A DNA stretch of 64,000 nucleotides. Origin: Fistularia commersonii (taxonomy: Eukaryota; Chordata; Actinopteri; Syngnathiformes; Fistulariidae). Each line of letters starts with the position of its first letter. Position 1 is the stretch's first letter. The translations under genes were made by a program, and so were the position numbers. The stretch is taken from contig JBBMNZ010000001.1 in assembly GCA_037954325.1 (NCBI GenBank), positions 29,147,758-29,211,757 of the forward strand, written 5' to 3'. Shown here one piece after another: positions 36,355 to 50,800 of the stretch. Below the pieces are notes generated by a model. The model saw nothing but the letters and a program-made list of their open reading frames with translations, made no database searches and was not told the origin of the DNA.

Positions 36355-38367
36355 TCAAGGCTCCAGCAGGGCCTCCTCCTCGGCGTGCTGCTGCATGTGG
36401 AGGAGCAGCGCCTGCAGGGACACACCGTTACACCCAGTCAATACCTGGGGGTTGAAAGTTGCATTTTGAATTGAATTTAAACCCTGTCTCTCCATTAGGA
36501 GTATGCGCGCGTGTGCATGTACGCACGCGCGCACAAAAACCACTGAGATCGGGACACGATACATGCAGTACCGCTTCCATCCAGAAGCAAAAAGAAGTAA
36601 TTTTGTGGTCTACACCTGACAAGCTGAATTAAAACTGAAAAAGATAAAAATATCATGGAGCCGTTTTCCCCGATAAGTGTCCCGCTCTCAATGTGCTGTG
36701 TGTGACTCAAACACTGATTTAAAGATGGCCAATGGAAGCTCTGTGTGTCTTTCCACTACAAAACAATGGCAGCATTGTTCCTTCACAGCAGCAGAATCGC
36801 TAAATCAGTCCATCACATCTCAGGCGGCGCGACGACGTCGTGGAACCCGGCGTAGGTGTTTGGGAGGAGCACCTGCTTGGAGCTGTTGCGGGCGGAGAAA
36901 ACCTCCTCGCAGTCTCTCCAGCGGCACCGGAGCGTCTGGAAGTTGGAGGCGACGTGGTCGTGGAGCAGGTGTTGTTGCAGGTGCTCCATCACCCCGAGCA
37001 CCATGGAGCAGCCGTGCCACTGTGGACCATCGCACGCCGTCAACCGCTGTGTGAGGGACCGGACCGCATCGACCGTGTCAGGTTCTTACCCGGCAGCAAT
37101 AGTTCTGCATCAGGTTCAGCTTGACCGCCTGGACGCTGCCATCATAGCAGCCTGTGTAGATCTGGAACACACACACACACGCACACACACACACACACAC
37201 TATGTGAAGAACCGCACAGACACCCAGTGGCTACAGAGGCAGGCACGGTGAAATCAAATAAAACAATCAAGTCATTATTACATTTTCTGTCTGTATGATT
37301 TCAAAGACAAGCGACAGCTTTAGCCTTAAAAACATGGTGTGTGATTTCAGTCCGAGGAGACGCCGCCTCACCATGCTCCTGTGCACGGCCATGCACATCA
37401 CCATGTCCTTGTGTCCTCCGTACACCTGCAGCTGCTCGCGGCTCTGCGGAGGCCGACGGGAAGGTCGGGCGCAACAAAGAACAGAAATGACGTTTGCAGG
37501 TCTTTTCCGGGACACCGTCAACAACGGCCTGATGAAATGACATGATACTTCCTTCCCTCTCCTGGTTTAAAGCTCATACACGACTGACGCAGAAAAAAGT
37601 GATTAAGTTCTTTATCTCCTATAATGCAATTACAAAAACAAAAATGTCATACATTCTGGATTCATTACAAATCAACTGAAATATTGGAATATTATTTTGA
37701 TATTGCTGATTATGGCTGACATCTTAAGAAAACTCAAAAATCCTATCTCAAAATTATTAGAATATCATGAAAAAAGTCATTTTTTCGTTTTTTTTAATTG
37801 CATTACGGACGATAAAGAACTTCATCACAATATTCTAATTTTCTGAGACAGTCCTGTACTTTGAATTGTTTGATTTCTTTTCCTTTTTTGTAATTTTGTC
37901 AAGGTCAAGGATTATACGGTTCATTTGACACAGTAATGGTTGACGGCGGCGGACCTGGAGGTCGTGGACGCGAACCAGTTTATCCAGGCAGGCTGTCACC
38001 ATCACCTTTCCCAGGACAGTCACCACGGTAACGGCGTGGCTGTGGCCCTTGTAGACCCACAGCAGCTCTCCGCTCTGAAAGTCAGGGCTCAGAAGGTCAA
38101 CACGGGACACACACACACACACACACAACACCACTTACTGACTGACGACACACACTTACATGGATGTTGTGGGCGTAAACACACTGATCGCTGGAGCCGC
38201 TGAAGACCAGGTCGTTCACCACCTGAGAGAGAGAGAGGGAAAGATCAGCCGTCACAAACAAACACTTCACCCGCCAGTTTCCTCAGAGGCGGCCGTTTCT
38301 TGCCAATGTCAAAATTCAAGTTGGTATTAAATTTAACATGAGCCGAAACGCCATGTTGTTACCCGAC

Positions 38368-38404
<37 letters not shown>

Positions 38405-41400
38405 ATATTGATACTAATGGACTCCTTACACTGCGGCTCCGAGCGGCTTGGGAAAATAAATTATAAATATTTAATTGAAGTATATTTCATTTGCGTTAAT
38501 TCCTTTTTTTAACTCTTAGTTCTAAGTTGGAAGATTATTGTGATCTTGAAATATTAAAATAAAATTATATTTATTATTTTTCGCCGCTCAAAATAACCCT
38601 GGCGGAAGCCGGTATACCCGCCGGCCGGTAAAGTCCCGATGTGCAGATGCTGTGCGCAGAAGTTCAGGAGCAGAAGTCCCATAAACCTGGTAAAATAAAT
38701 ATTTATGAAGATATTTTGCAAATATTTATTTTTTATTGTTTACTGACACAGTGATTTTTTCCAAATTTATTTATAAAATTCAGGTCAAGGCTCCGCTACA
38801 CGCTCTGAAAGCCCAAAGCTCAAAATGAGTTCATGACATAAATAAAATTTAATTTTCTCTGTGATACTTTGTGAATTTCGGAAGCAACACACTTCACACT
38901 TGTTTATACAAAGTGTAAAGGTAATAAAAAGCAATATATACAGTGGTACCTTTATTTTAGACGTCAAAAAGTAATTGCGGCTCCCAGTATTTTCTTTTCC
39001 GAGGAAACCGGGTCCAAATGTCTCTTTGGGAGTTAAAGGTTGCCGACCCCTGGACTAGTCCAGTAGTGGGTGGGAAAACTTTTTGGCTCAGGGGCCGCAT
39101 CGACTTTGCAAATTTGACAGACGGGCTGGTTCGGCACAAGATACGATACATATAAAACGCATTTGTTGACAGAACATATCAGACTCGTCTGACATTGGCT
39201 TCGAGAATAAAACCAGCTCTGACGTTTGCTTGCATTTCATGCACAAACCGCTTCTTCCCTCGTAGCTTCACGTCCAGCTTGTCCACGTTCAAGGCTAAAT
39301 CACAAAGCCAATCGGTGTCATTCAGCTCAGGAAAATTCTCAAGGAGCTCCAAAAGAGGAAATAATCTCCTGTTGAGTTCTGCTCCCATCTTTGGCGGGCC
39401 GGATGTGGCCCGTGGCGGGCGCGGTTTGCCCCCCCGCCCCTGGACCATACAGTGTTAGTGGGTAGATGGGCGGCGCACCTTCATGCAGAGGACGCTCTTG
39501 GTGTGTCCGCCCAGCGTTCGCAGCAGGAGTCCGTTCTTGGCGTCCCTCACGCTGATGGTGTTGTCGTAGGAGCCGACCAGCAGGATCTTCCTGGATCCCT
39601 CCTGCGTGGACGCCAGGCAGCTGACGGCCCGCGGGCCGTGGCACTCGAACACCTCCGTCTGCTTGTTGGTCTGAGACCAGACCGTTTGGGGCAAACAGAT
39701 AAGACGCACTGATGGAGACGGGCATCGCCGACCTCTAACGGACCTTCATCTCCATCTTAGGTCACCAAAGATCGGCATACGAGTGACTCTCAAACATATC
39801 GCTGTGGTGACACGGTGGAACCTCCTCCGATTATTACTTATGTAACACAAAAGGACGAGAGGGCGCTTTGAAACGCCAATCAAAAAAGCCAATTCAAAAG
39901 AGGAGTTTAAAGTGTCGTGTTTGTCTCTCCGTCAGCGGCTGATTGGCCTGTAATGCTGCGCCGTGTCAACACCTACCTTGAGGTTAAAGGTCACGACGGT
40001 GCCGTTCGCCAGACCGGCGTACAAGAACTTCCAGCGGCTGTGGAAGCAGAGGACCCGGTCCGGGACGGAGAACTGCTGCTCGAACTCCTGCGTCTGTGGA
40101 GGAACGGCGTCCACAATTTCACACGGAGGTCATCGGCTTTATCAACTTTATAATCGAGCGCGATGGAGACATTCGGTCTGGGCGCGTCAGGGACGGCGCG
40201 CACAGAGCGGGAAGTGACGGACCTTGAGGTTGTAGCAGCGGACGGTCTGGTCGCTGGAGCCGGTGTACAGGCGGAAGTGCAGGCAGGGGGCGGCCGAGAC
40301 CCACAGGCAGCTGACCTTCGAGCTGTGACCTTCGAACACCGCCACGCATTTACGGCTCTGGAAGCGAGGAAAACACGGGCGGGAAGGTGACGCCGAGTCC
40401 GCCGCGGCCTCGGCTCGGGGCGAGGCGGGAGGCGGGAGGCGCCTCGGTCCGCACTCACCACCAGGTCGAAGGCTTTGACGGTGCGATCTCCGGAGCAGGT
40501 GTACAGCAGCCCGTTGTGGATCTGCATGGCGTTCACCGCCTCCTGGTGGCCCTGGAACACACCCTCGCTGGGAACGTCGTCCTCGAAGCGGTCAGAGTAA
40601 GCGCCTGCACGCAACAGTCACAACAAACTCATGTTCAGCATCTCACCGTCTTCGATTGGACCCAAGTCAGCTCAGGGTTCCACCGCAAACCTTTTCCAGG
40701 ACACCAGCTTTCCCTCTCCATACTAGTCTACTTTAGAACTAGTCTTCTTTAATGATTAACAGTAATCAATACTGAGTACTCGATTATAAAATCCAACCAA
40801 ACCGACTGGTTACCATCGGAAGTGACCCGGACAGCAGCATCACTTTTCAAACTGCTGCTGATGTTGAAACACAAAGTTGCTGAGATGACCTGGTTTCAAA
40901 AAGTGCGCTTCTAAACGGGAGCGTTTCAATTTTGTCACCGCATATTTTCCTGAAAGTAGTTTAACCTAAGATTGAACCAGTTCAGTGTGTTGCGGTTAAT
41001 AATCAATAGAGGCCCAGCGCATAAGTCGAAGTCATCGTGTTCCTCACAGCGGTGTCTCTGTGAACTGAAGCGCTCCATGAATATCTTTGCCCTAAAAAGA
41101 CGCCTTGTAATTCTGGCCCTGCAGACCAGGACGGGACTCGACAGATGCTCCACAAGCATCGGCGTCCGCTTTTCGTTGTTTGCAGGCTTTGTGACCAGGA
41201 ACCAAACAAGGACCGTCGGCCGGGCTCTCGGCTCGGCGTGGACGTCTGCGCAGAGAATCTCACCTGACGAGGTCTTTGTCGTGACGGGCGTCGGCATCTC
41301 ACTGAGACAGAGGAGAGGGAGGATGGTTTACAGAATTCTCCCCACACACACATGCTAGAAGCAGTCCTTGTACGCTGCTCTCAGCAAAACACCTTTGTTA

Positions 41401-44400
41401 AATGAGAGCACTTCTTGCATCGAGGGAATTTATGCGTCTGGCCATTTGCGTCTTGTGGATTTTATCCATATCCCCCAGAACTTTGTCTCCTCGAGCTCTG
41501 ACATGCTGGAGTCAATATTCTCCACATATTTACAGGATACAGTCAAGTGTCTCCCTTTTCTTGGTGTTTTTTTTTTTTTTGGGAAACATTTGGTTCTAAT
41601 TGAGATTCCCGATGATTTCAAGTTAGTTTTCTTATTACGGTGATCTGGAACGTGTTGCAAATTGAGATGGAAGGACAAAAGTAACCGCATGTGTAGTTTA
41701 AACCTAATTTCTGGATGCTCAAGAATAAATGGCGACCTAGATTGTCATTAAAGAACGTTTGATGAACAAGAATAAAACTGACCTCCCGGATGATTTACAC
41801 ACGTCCATGTCGCTGGTGGAGGTGACTTCATTGCAGGCCAGGTTGTGGGGTTCCTGCCTGGAGGTGTTCGGGATCCGGGCGGCCTGCCGACACGTGGCGG
41901 TGACCTCCATGCATTCTTCCGAGTCCAAGTTCCCCGTCAGCTCTTCGGGACCCGCCTTCTGCAGAGACGCCCGTCGGTGCTCCTCCGCGGCCTCGTCGTC
42001 TTCTCTGGGCGGAGAGGAGGCGCCGCCGCTCTGGGAGCCGCCGCTGGGCCTCCTGCGCGGTCGGAGCCACCTCGGCCTGGAGGTCTCGGCGTCCAGCTCG
42101 GTGTCGCTGCTTTCGGGCCGCGCCGTGCCTTGAGCCTTGTTCAGCACCTTCCGCTTCTTCAGCTTCCTAACCCTCTTCCCGCCCCGCAGCTCCGGCGGAG
42201 AGGACGGCGCGTTTTGGACCGAGGGGGCTTCGGTGGACCGGGGGCCCGAACTCTCGGCGAGGCCGCCCACCGCGGAGCTCCTCCTGCTGGCCGAGAGCTT
42301 TGGGGGGATTTGGGAGTCAGACGGAGGGCTGGCGCAGTTCCTGGTGGCCCGGACGGTCACCTCCGTCTTCTGGAGCGGCCCCGACCGGCTCTCCTTGCAG
42401 CCGGCAGGCTCTCCTGGGGCCTGATAGAAGTCACACTTTCTTACACAGAACGGCTTGAGGTCGAGGGTCGGGTCTGCGAGATCTGAAGAAAATGCAGATA
42501 AAGACAATGTCGATTTAATCGACATGGCACATCGGGAAAATGGTGAGAACGACATTTGTTTTAACGGGATTATAAATCCTATGAGAAATATTGCGCTTGA
42601 TGTCACCGTTCATCTTATTTACTTCGTCAATGGGTTTCTATACAAACGCGTCGATTTCTTGTTACTTTTCTCGCACCGTTTCCTCAAGACAGAAAAATTG
42701 AGGACCATTTCCATCCAGCGGTGCCACACAAACATCACGGTTTGATCGGTCGCCGTTTCGTGGACCGAGTTCATGGGGGAAAATGAACTGTGCAGAAACT
42801 AGCATGACCACTAGCTCCACTAACTAACTCCACTAGCTCCACTGAACGCCACAGGAGGTCTTTCCTACCTGAGGCTATCAGACTTTTTAATTCCTCTTCC
42901 CTCAGCCGCAGGGAATCTTCAAATCTTTGTAGTTAACAGTTAAGACAATTTATATTTCATTGTATTTCTTATCCTTCCTCCTTCCTACTATTATCTATTA
43001 CTGTTACGTTTTTACTTGAAACTCTGGCACAACAATTTCCTTCGGGATAAATAAAGTTGTTCTCATCTCATCTCATACCGGTGGGAGGTGCGGCGGCGGA
43101 AGCGTTGTTGTCCCCGGCGTCCGAGGCCGAGCTGACCATGATTGGAGACTGGGGTTCCTCCTTGATGGCTACGGGTTTGTAGGCGGTAGCGGGGCTGGAG
43201 AGAGGGGAGGCGCAGCCGACACGCTCACCCAGACCGGCCTCGCCAGCGGCGTCCGGGACGGACGAGGAGGTCAGAGAGGAGGGCGCGTGACGCTCGGCTT
43301 CCGGTGAATCCATCTTTTCTTCTTTCAGTTCCACCGCAGACGGCATTTCCAAAGTACCTGCATCCAAAGCGAGAAGGTTCAGACGCCGGCACTGTTTTGA
43401 AAGTACTAACATTTATTCACTGCAAAAACTCCCAACCGGGCGGCAGCGTTCGTGTTACCTCCACGTCACATCACGGCGGGTCCCTACCTTGCATCCCTTT
43501 CAGCAGCTCGATGCGTCTATTCCTGAGCGTGCTCATCTCTGCCGTGATCTGAAAAAGGAAGCGGTGGAGGAGGAATTCATTCAGAGACGCACACAGGAAC
43601 GGGGTCACCTGAACATTTTACAATGCAGAGAATGTCTGCCGTCGCTCCCTGGCCAGCAGACACTAAACAGCAACATTCTCCTGCTCCAGTCATCGGTGTT
43701 TGCCAGCTTCTACCTTCAACCCACCTGCTCCTTGACGGCCATGAAGCGCTGCACCTCCATGTAGGCTGCCTGGAGAGCAGCCCGGGCCTGGACCAGGCTG
43801 GTGTCCACCGTCTGCAGGGAGCGACTCAGCTCCTCCTCTCGCAGGGACACCGCCAGCAGCTTGTCGATGTGCAGACGCTCTGCATCCAAACCCGGGGTGG
43901 AGGCACGCATCAGCGGGGGCGGAGCCACGACATCCAAATCCATCCGTGCACGATGGAGAGCGTTCATCTTCCGACGGTATATACTTACCCCTTTTGGACC
44001 TGATCTTTCTTCTTTTGTTATCGTGCTCCAGTCCGGAGGCCTCTGGGCTTTGAGCATCCTGGGGATGGAAGGACAGGAGGAGGCATAGTTTGTCATCTGT
44101 TAGCATTTGTGCTCCAAAGCTTCAGAACTTCTCCCGGCATCTCCTTCTCACCCCGGCTGCTCGCCGCCTCTTCCCCGCTCCCTGACCGTCCAGCTGCTCC
44201 GTTCCCGAACTGCTGTCCCCGAGCGCCGAATCCGGCCGCCGGACAGCCTTCGGCGCTTCTGGCGCCCCTCCGACCGGCTGCACCTCCGATTTGATCGCGG
44301 CCCGGCCCAGAATCTGCTCCACGTCTTGCCGGCACGGCATCGCTTTGTCTTTGGCGGCTATGGTTTTAGGGGGAGGGGAGGATCTCTGCGGCCCGGAGCT

Positions 44401-47400
44401 CTGGCTCTGCTGCGTCTCCTCGGACGCCCGGGCCGGATATTGCGAGCGAGCGGATGCGGGAGCGATGCTACTCTCTGACAAGGAGCGTTTGCGAGATGCG
44501 GCGGGAGAAGAGCTGTCCATCAGCGACTCCCACTGGAAACCCTCCAGCAGGGGGACGTCATCTTCCTCCTGGCTCTGGTCCTCCTGTTCCAAAGGAACCA
44601 TCTCAATCCCAAACCTGGAGGCAGACGAGACCGAGCGCGGCGCAGGTAAATTCGAAGTACCTTTCTAAGTGCGGGTACTAAAAGCTTCTAAAAACTAAAA
44701 GCTTCGGCGGCGGCGGTCGGACGTCTCACCTGGGCAAGCCCTTGGCTTTGTCCTGCTTCTTCCGAACCTCCTGATACACCTGCTCCCAGTTTACAGTGCG
44801 GCGAGAGGCCGAGGAGCTGATGAGTTGGCGCACGGTCGGTTTGAGGCCGGAGTCCTTCTCCGAGTCGCTTCTTCTCGACTCGCTCAGGTTGCGGACCCGT
44901 CTCGCGATGTTCAGATTGGGTTCGCGGGCGCCCGCTTTGCCCTTGGAGACCATGTGCTTGGTCAGGTCCCGTTTCAGGGCGGAGGGGAGGCTGAGCTTGG
45001 ACCGACCCGACACGTTGGCCTCGTCGCTCCTGCAGGCGTCGCTCTCGGAGCCGAGCGGAGCTTCGCCGGCCCGGGCGGCCTCCGCCGCGCCCGCCGCTTC
45101 GGTTCCCGCCTCGGCCCTGCCGGAGGCCGCCGGCCCCGCGGCGGACGTGCTGACGTGAAGCGACTGGAGGAACCGGCTGCCGTCTGAACACGGGGAAGGC
45201 TTTTCTTTGCCGTCTCTGCTAGAAGAACTTCCACCTGAGTCGGGAAGGGATGGCTTGGCCGCATTCTGTCTGCAGGTGTTTTCTTTGTTTCCGCCGGCAG
45301 CCTGGTTCTGTGCCTGATCCTTGAGCCGCTCCTCAACACTTTGCCAAGCCTCCTCTAACCTGCCGCTACCGGAGGTGTTTAAGGAGCTACTTTTGTCCAG
45401 AACACCTCCGACATCCTTCTTGGACGTTTCTGGAAGCTTCTGTCCTTGCCTCGACTGCAGCGGCCCGACAGAAGGAGCCTTGCCTCCGCCGGGCGCCGTG
45501 GACTTGGATTGCGAGAGCACGTGGCCGGAGGCTTTACCGACTTGAGCCGAGGGGACTTTTCTAGCGTCTTGCGGCAAAGGCACAGCCGCCTTGACATTGG
45601 CGTGCGCCGTCGATGTCATTTTGTCGTTTTGAGCGCTGCCACTTCTGCTGCCGCTGCTACTCCGATCTCTGGATTTGCCTTTTGGATTCTTTTTCGACTT
45701 CCCTTTCTTGCCCGCACATTCTGCGCCGGAGGCGAGCTGATCGTTCCTCTGCTCCGGTCTGGACTGCCGGCCCGAAGCGCTCGACTCCGGTGTTTTGTCC
45801 TGCTTCTTGGGGAACTTCTCTGGCGCGGTATCTTTGTGGAGTGCAGAATCAAAGCCCTTTGAGACCGGATAAGGAGACCAGCGACAGCTTTTGTCCAGCT
45901 TTGGATTGCTACCGAGAGTCTTGGAGTTCTTGTGATCGCCCTCGGGATTGTGGTCCTCCCCGTTGCAGATCCCCCCGGGACGCTGACCGTAGGGATGGGC
46001 CGAATTATTTGAATTAGCGGCACCGGAAAAGAAATGTGGCGGACGTGGATACATCGCGGGAGGGCCCCAGAATCTGAGCGGGCCGTTCCTCGGTGGGAAG
46101 TGGGAAACGTTGTTTCTGCCGTAGACCCCGTAATTGCTGCCGCCTCTGCTGACCCAGGGCAGCCGACCCTGGGAGCCGCCGGAAAACGAGCCCGGGTTTC
46201 CCCAACATTCTTGAGAATTAAAGCTCCTGTCGTGCAAATCCCCGGAGGGCCATCGCTGGAAGCCGGGAGGCGCCTGAGCGTGCCAGGTGGCGCTCTTGCC
46301 CTGGTTCCCCTGGTGCCAGGGCTGAGGCTCCCCGGCTCTGACGCCATCCTGCCTGCCGTTGTACCAAGACTTGTGCTGCCTGGGCCTGTCTGACGGCGGG
46401 CGCCAACCACATTCCAGCTGAAAATGCTCTTTCGCTTCCTTAAGCCTCTGCTGGAACTCCTCCCTTTTCCTTCGTTCTCCTTCTTCTTTGGCCAGTTTCG
46501 CTGCAGCCGCCTCCTCTTTCCTGCAGACAGGCAGATACAGATGGAAGGACCGTGTCGTCATCAGACACATTTTACCCAAAAACAGAGTCCAAGGCTGTGA
46601 GGTTTCCCCTCAGACACGGCTTACAACAGATACTCTCCGGTTTCCCTGCTTCGTTACTACTTAGCATCTCTCGGTTACATTCCCGGGCATCCGCGTGACG
46701 GCGGCTGTGTCATGCGATACCAGGTGATACCAGGTTCACGCCGAGGTGGTCTTAAGCCCACGGCTGCATCAGATGTCTGTCTGTCTGTCTGTCTGTAGAC
46801 ACCGACTAGGACGAGAACAAACTCCATCCCGCGTGGATAAAAGGGTCATCATTTGAGTTTACGGTTTTCTACACGAAGGCTGAAATTTTTCTTTCTGACA
46901 TTTGTTGTTCCTCCTTAACAGCTGCAGCTACAATGGCTTTGTGTCACAGGTCCCCATTCTAGTCAGACTTTTCAAAGTGTTTCCATCCTTTGCAAGAAGA
47001 TGGGCAGAAGAGCAGCAGCTTAGCTGATCGGGCTGCATCGCTTTCATTGAACTTGTACGTAGCAGCACAAAGTGATAAAATCAACCAGCACCAACGTAGC
47101 TCTGGACGGTGGACGGCGTTTGTGCTAGTCCACCTGACATTATCTAAACTGGAAAAATAATCTTTTTCATGCATTAGAAAAGAGTGCATGCTGACGTGCA
47201 CTCGGTTGCGTTTCCAGAGTTAAATGGCGCGATGCCACACCGGCGGGCGTGGAACGAGCCGGCACACAGCGGGGCCGGCAGTGACGGCTTCTGTTTTTCA
47301 TTCAAAACAAATTTTAAATCGGATTTACGTCCTCACCTCGGGGACAATAAGCTGTGGAGGACAATATTAGACAAATTCAGAAGCTTGAGTTGGGAATCGG

Positions 47401-47776
47401 GACTTTGGTCTCAGAGGTAAGTGTGAAATCAGCCGAGTGACGAGCTTCCCTAGAGATCCGAAAAGCCCTTTTAAAGGGAAAAACTTCCTAACTGACTTTT
47501 GACATTTGAGGCCAAACAGTGTGTTTCATTGTCGGACGCCCACTTGATGGCTTTTGGATAATCTTGGGCAGCTGAAGGCTGAACTCTGCGCGAGCGGTCA
47601 TGTTTTTTTTAGGCTGGGGGTCGGACATATGACCCCGGGCGGGTTCACGGTGAAGCAGTGGCTAAAAGGGGCTGCTGAGCGCTGCCAAGCAGAATGTGAC
47701 TATAGATGGCAGACGCTCCAACACAAGCGTGTTCGTGAGCACTTCTTTCCTTCAACAACTCTGGAGAAATCATAAC

Positions 47777-47820
<44 letters not shown>

Positions 47821-50800
47821 TAAAAAAATGTGTTTGTGTAGCAATAAACCAGGACTGATGCTAATCACTGAAAACTTTCAACCCAGTGAGGCTGACAAAG
47901 TAAATCATTTAAAATCATAATACGATCAATAAATACAATCATGTATTTCCAGTTGTTTACAGTTAAGAGTAAACAACCCAGATGTTGTGCAGTGACAACA
48001 GCAGCCTCTGCTGTCACACAGTTGGACTTCCAGGACACCCGGGAGTCATATTTGGTCGCTTGGGATTTATCAGACTTTTCACGTGTACGATATTAGCCGA
48101 GTGCTGACGCGCCGGCTCTCGCCGACCGTCGGAGGGAATCGCTCGTTCCTCGCAGCTCTCGACAGAAGAACGCTCGAGCGTTGGAAGCGCTATTTGTATT
48201 TCCTGGATCCGAGTGAGAACTAGGATGACGTCGTATCCCATCATTGCAAAACAATTAGAAAATGGAGTGAGTTTTCACATTGATGACGTAAACATCTTAC
48301 CGGCTCTGTTCCTTTCTCTTCTCGACGAGGTCCACCAAGGCCGGGTTGAAGTAGTCTTCATCGTGGCCGTCCTGAACCTGGCTTTTTTCCACGTTCTGCT
48401 TGTGTGTGGCGCTAGAAATGTGTCCGGCGTAATCGGTCAGGCTGGCCAGAGTGACCTTGCACACTCTGCACTCGTGGCCGCAGTCCCTGGGAAGGAGAGC
48501 CGACAGCGGGCTTTCAATTGTTCCTTCGGGCATCTTTCTGAAATGGTCTGCAGAGCTTTGGGCTCTACTGTCTGTTACTTCAAAGAATCAGGAAAGGAGA
48601 ATACTCCACAATCCTTCCAAAAAAAACAGCTTGTCCAAATTTCTCTATCTGCGATAGATCAGGAGGTAACTAACTTATAATTTTCTTTCGTACAAAAAAA
48701 AAAAAAAGTTGAAATTTCTTATCTTCCTGATCGTATTTTCCCTTTCTCCAGCAGACGGCGGGTGGCGTGGCGAGGCGGGAGGAGCGGCTCTACCCGGGCA
48801 GCATGCTAATCTAGCGGCGTCCGTCCAGCCGGGCGAGCGGCGCGGCCCAGACGCATGCGGGGCGGCGGGCTGGGAAGGCGAGGAGCCCTCAGCCTAGAGC
48901 GCCGTCATGATGGTGTCCGCTGCACTCTGACACCGTCTCAGACCTGCGTCTGGATATGACTCGCCGCCCGTGTCCCGGAGCCAGGACCCGGCCCCCCTCC
49001 GGCCCCGGCGTGGGTTATTAAAACCGGCGTCCGGATCCGGCCGACCAATGAGGACGGGAGCCGGTGCAACCGGAGCCGGCAGCTGCTCGAACCCCCCCCT
49101 CTTTCAGAACCTCTCCCAAGTATGTCATGTGGTGACTCCCATCCAGCCAGCGGGTCCCGGTCAACTGCCTTTTTCAAATCTGTGTCACATTCCGCGTCCG
49201 TGACCCCGGTTGGCCGACTCTCCGTCCATTAGCTAGTTTTTTGGAAACCCGCGGCGATGAATTCCTCGGCGGCGAGCGCAGACCCTTGATTGGTTCTGGC
49301 CTCCTGCGAGCGCTCATGTGCTGGTGGCGTGTGCCCAACGTTGCACTTTTAACCTCTGAAAACACTCACATTTGGAATCAAGGAGAATCAAAATGAAGGA
49401 GAAGCAGCCCGTGAGATTTTTGTGGCACTAACCCTTACAAACAAGAACAAAAAACACCGAATCCAGGGATGTGATCAATGTCATTAAGAAGTGAAATTCA
49501 AATTGTACACGTTGGTGACGAAAGAGCGCTTCATGTGTTTTGTTCGAGACTGAATGAATATCCGCCTGTCCTGTAAAGTTTGCTAAACAAGCAGCATCGT
49601 GGCCTGGTATCCCGAGGGCAGAAATACTGGACAACAAGGCAACGTTTAAGGGTAAAAAAATGGGTTTTAACTTTGTGTCTCTTTTAAAACAGAAAGTTGT
49701 TCTCGGCCTTCGAAATCAACCTCATTTCAGTTCATTTACTGAATTATGTCCCATTAAATCCCCTTGCAAGGAAACGCATGTACGCACGTACTATATGACG
49801 ACTGATAATTATTTATTGATGACCTACTTTTAAGTTTTACCGCGGCTTTCCTTCAATTTACACTTCCAGGAGAAGCCAGACATTTTACGTACTTTATTTT
49901 AATGGTTATAATATTTTTTTTTTTCATAGAATGCCGTTTCACAATTTTTTATCCCCTTGTTTTTGAAACAGTCATTTAATTTGACGCGTTAAACTCGGTC
50001 AGATGATTTCCAAACTAAAACCTTTGCGTCGCTTCTCCTTCACCAATAACGGACGGCGGTCAACGCTCGGCGCCCACATCTCCGATGAAAAGACTAACAC
50101 TTTGCACATCCAAGTTGAAATACCACGGCAGTAACCTAAGAAGTACTGCAGCGCCGGCTCACTTGCCGCTGCGACAGGCCGCATACTTGTGGAATCTACA
50201 GGGAGTCACGGGACAGAACGGGACCGCCAGCTGCCCGGGTCGGCCTGTTGTTCCGGAGAGGATGCGACTAAAAATACATGCCTCATATCCACTCGCCCGG
50301 CGGCAGGGGAGCGCACGTGGCGGTGCGTGCACGTGCCTCGTGACCCAAATGCATCTGACCGAAACCCTTGGATCCAAGTCAAGCGCCGGTGCGCGGGGAA
50401 CATCCTGAAGGTGCGGAACAAGTGCGGCTACATAGATAAGGAGCGGCTTTAGGTCATGTGACGCCCAATTCCAATTTGATGAAGGAAAGCCAAGGAATTG
50501 AATTGCGCTTTTTCCAAACGCCCGCCGAGGGAGCATCAAATCTATGGCTTTAAACCAACGGGCTGGTTATTTAGGGGAGGACAGCAGCTCACCGGCCTTT
50601 GAGCTTCTCCAACTCGCGGTGATGAAGCATACTCCTCATGTGCTCGTCCATCTCCTGCAGGTTCACAACACCAGAGAAGAGTTTGGGTTCTCAAATCCAC
50701 CGACACATTTCTCCTTGCGCGACGACCACGGGAAAACCTTTTTTTTTTTTTTTTTTTAATATCATGCCTCAGATCGTGGCGATCCGGACAGAACAACATC

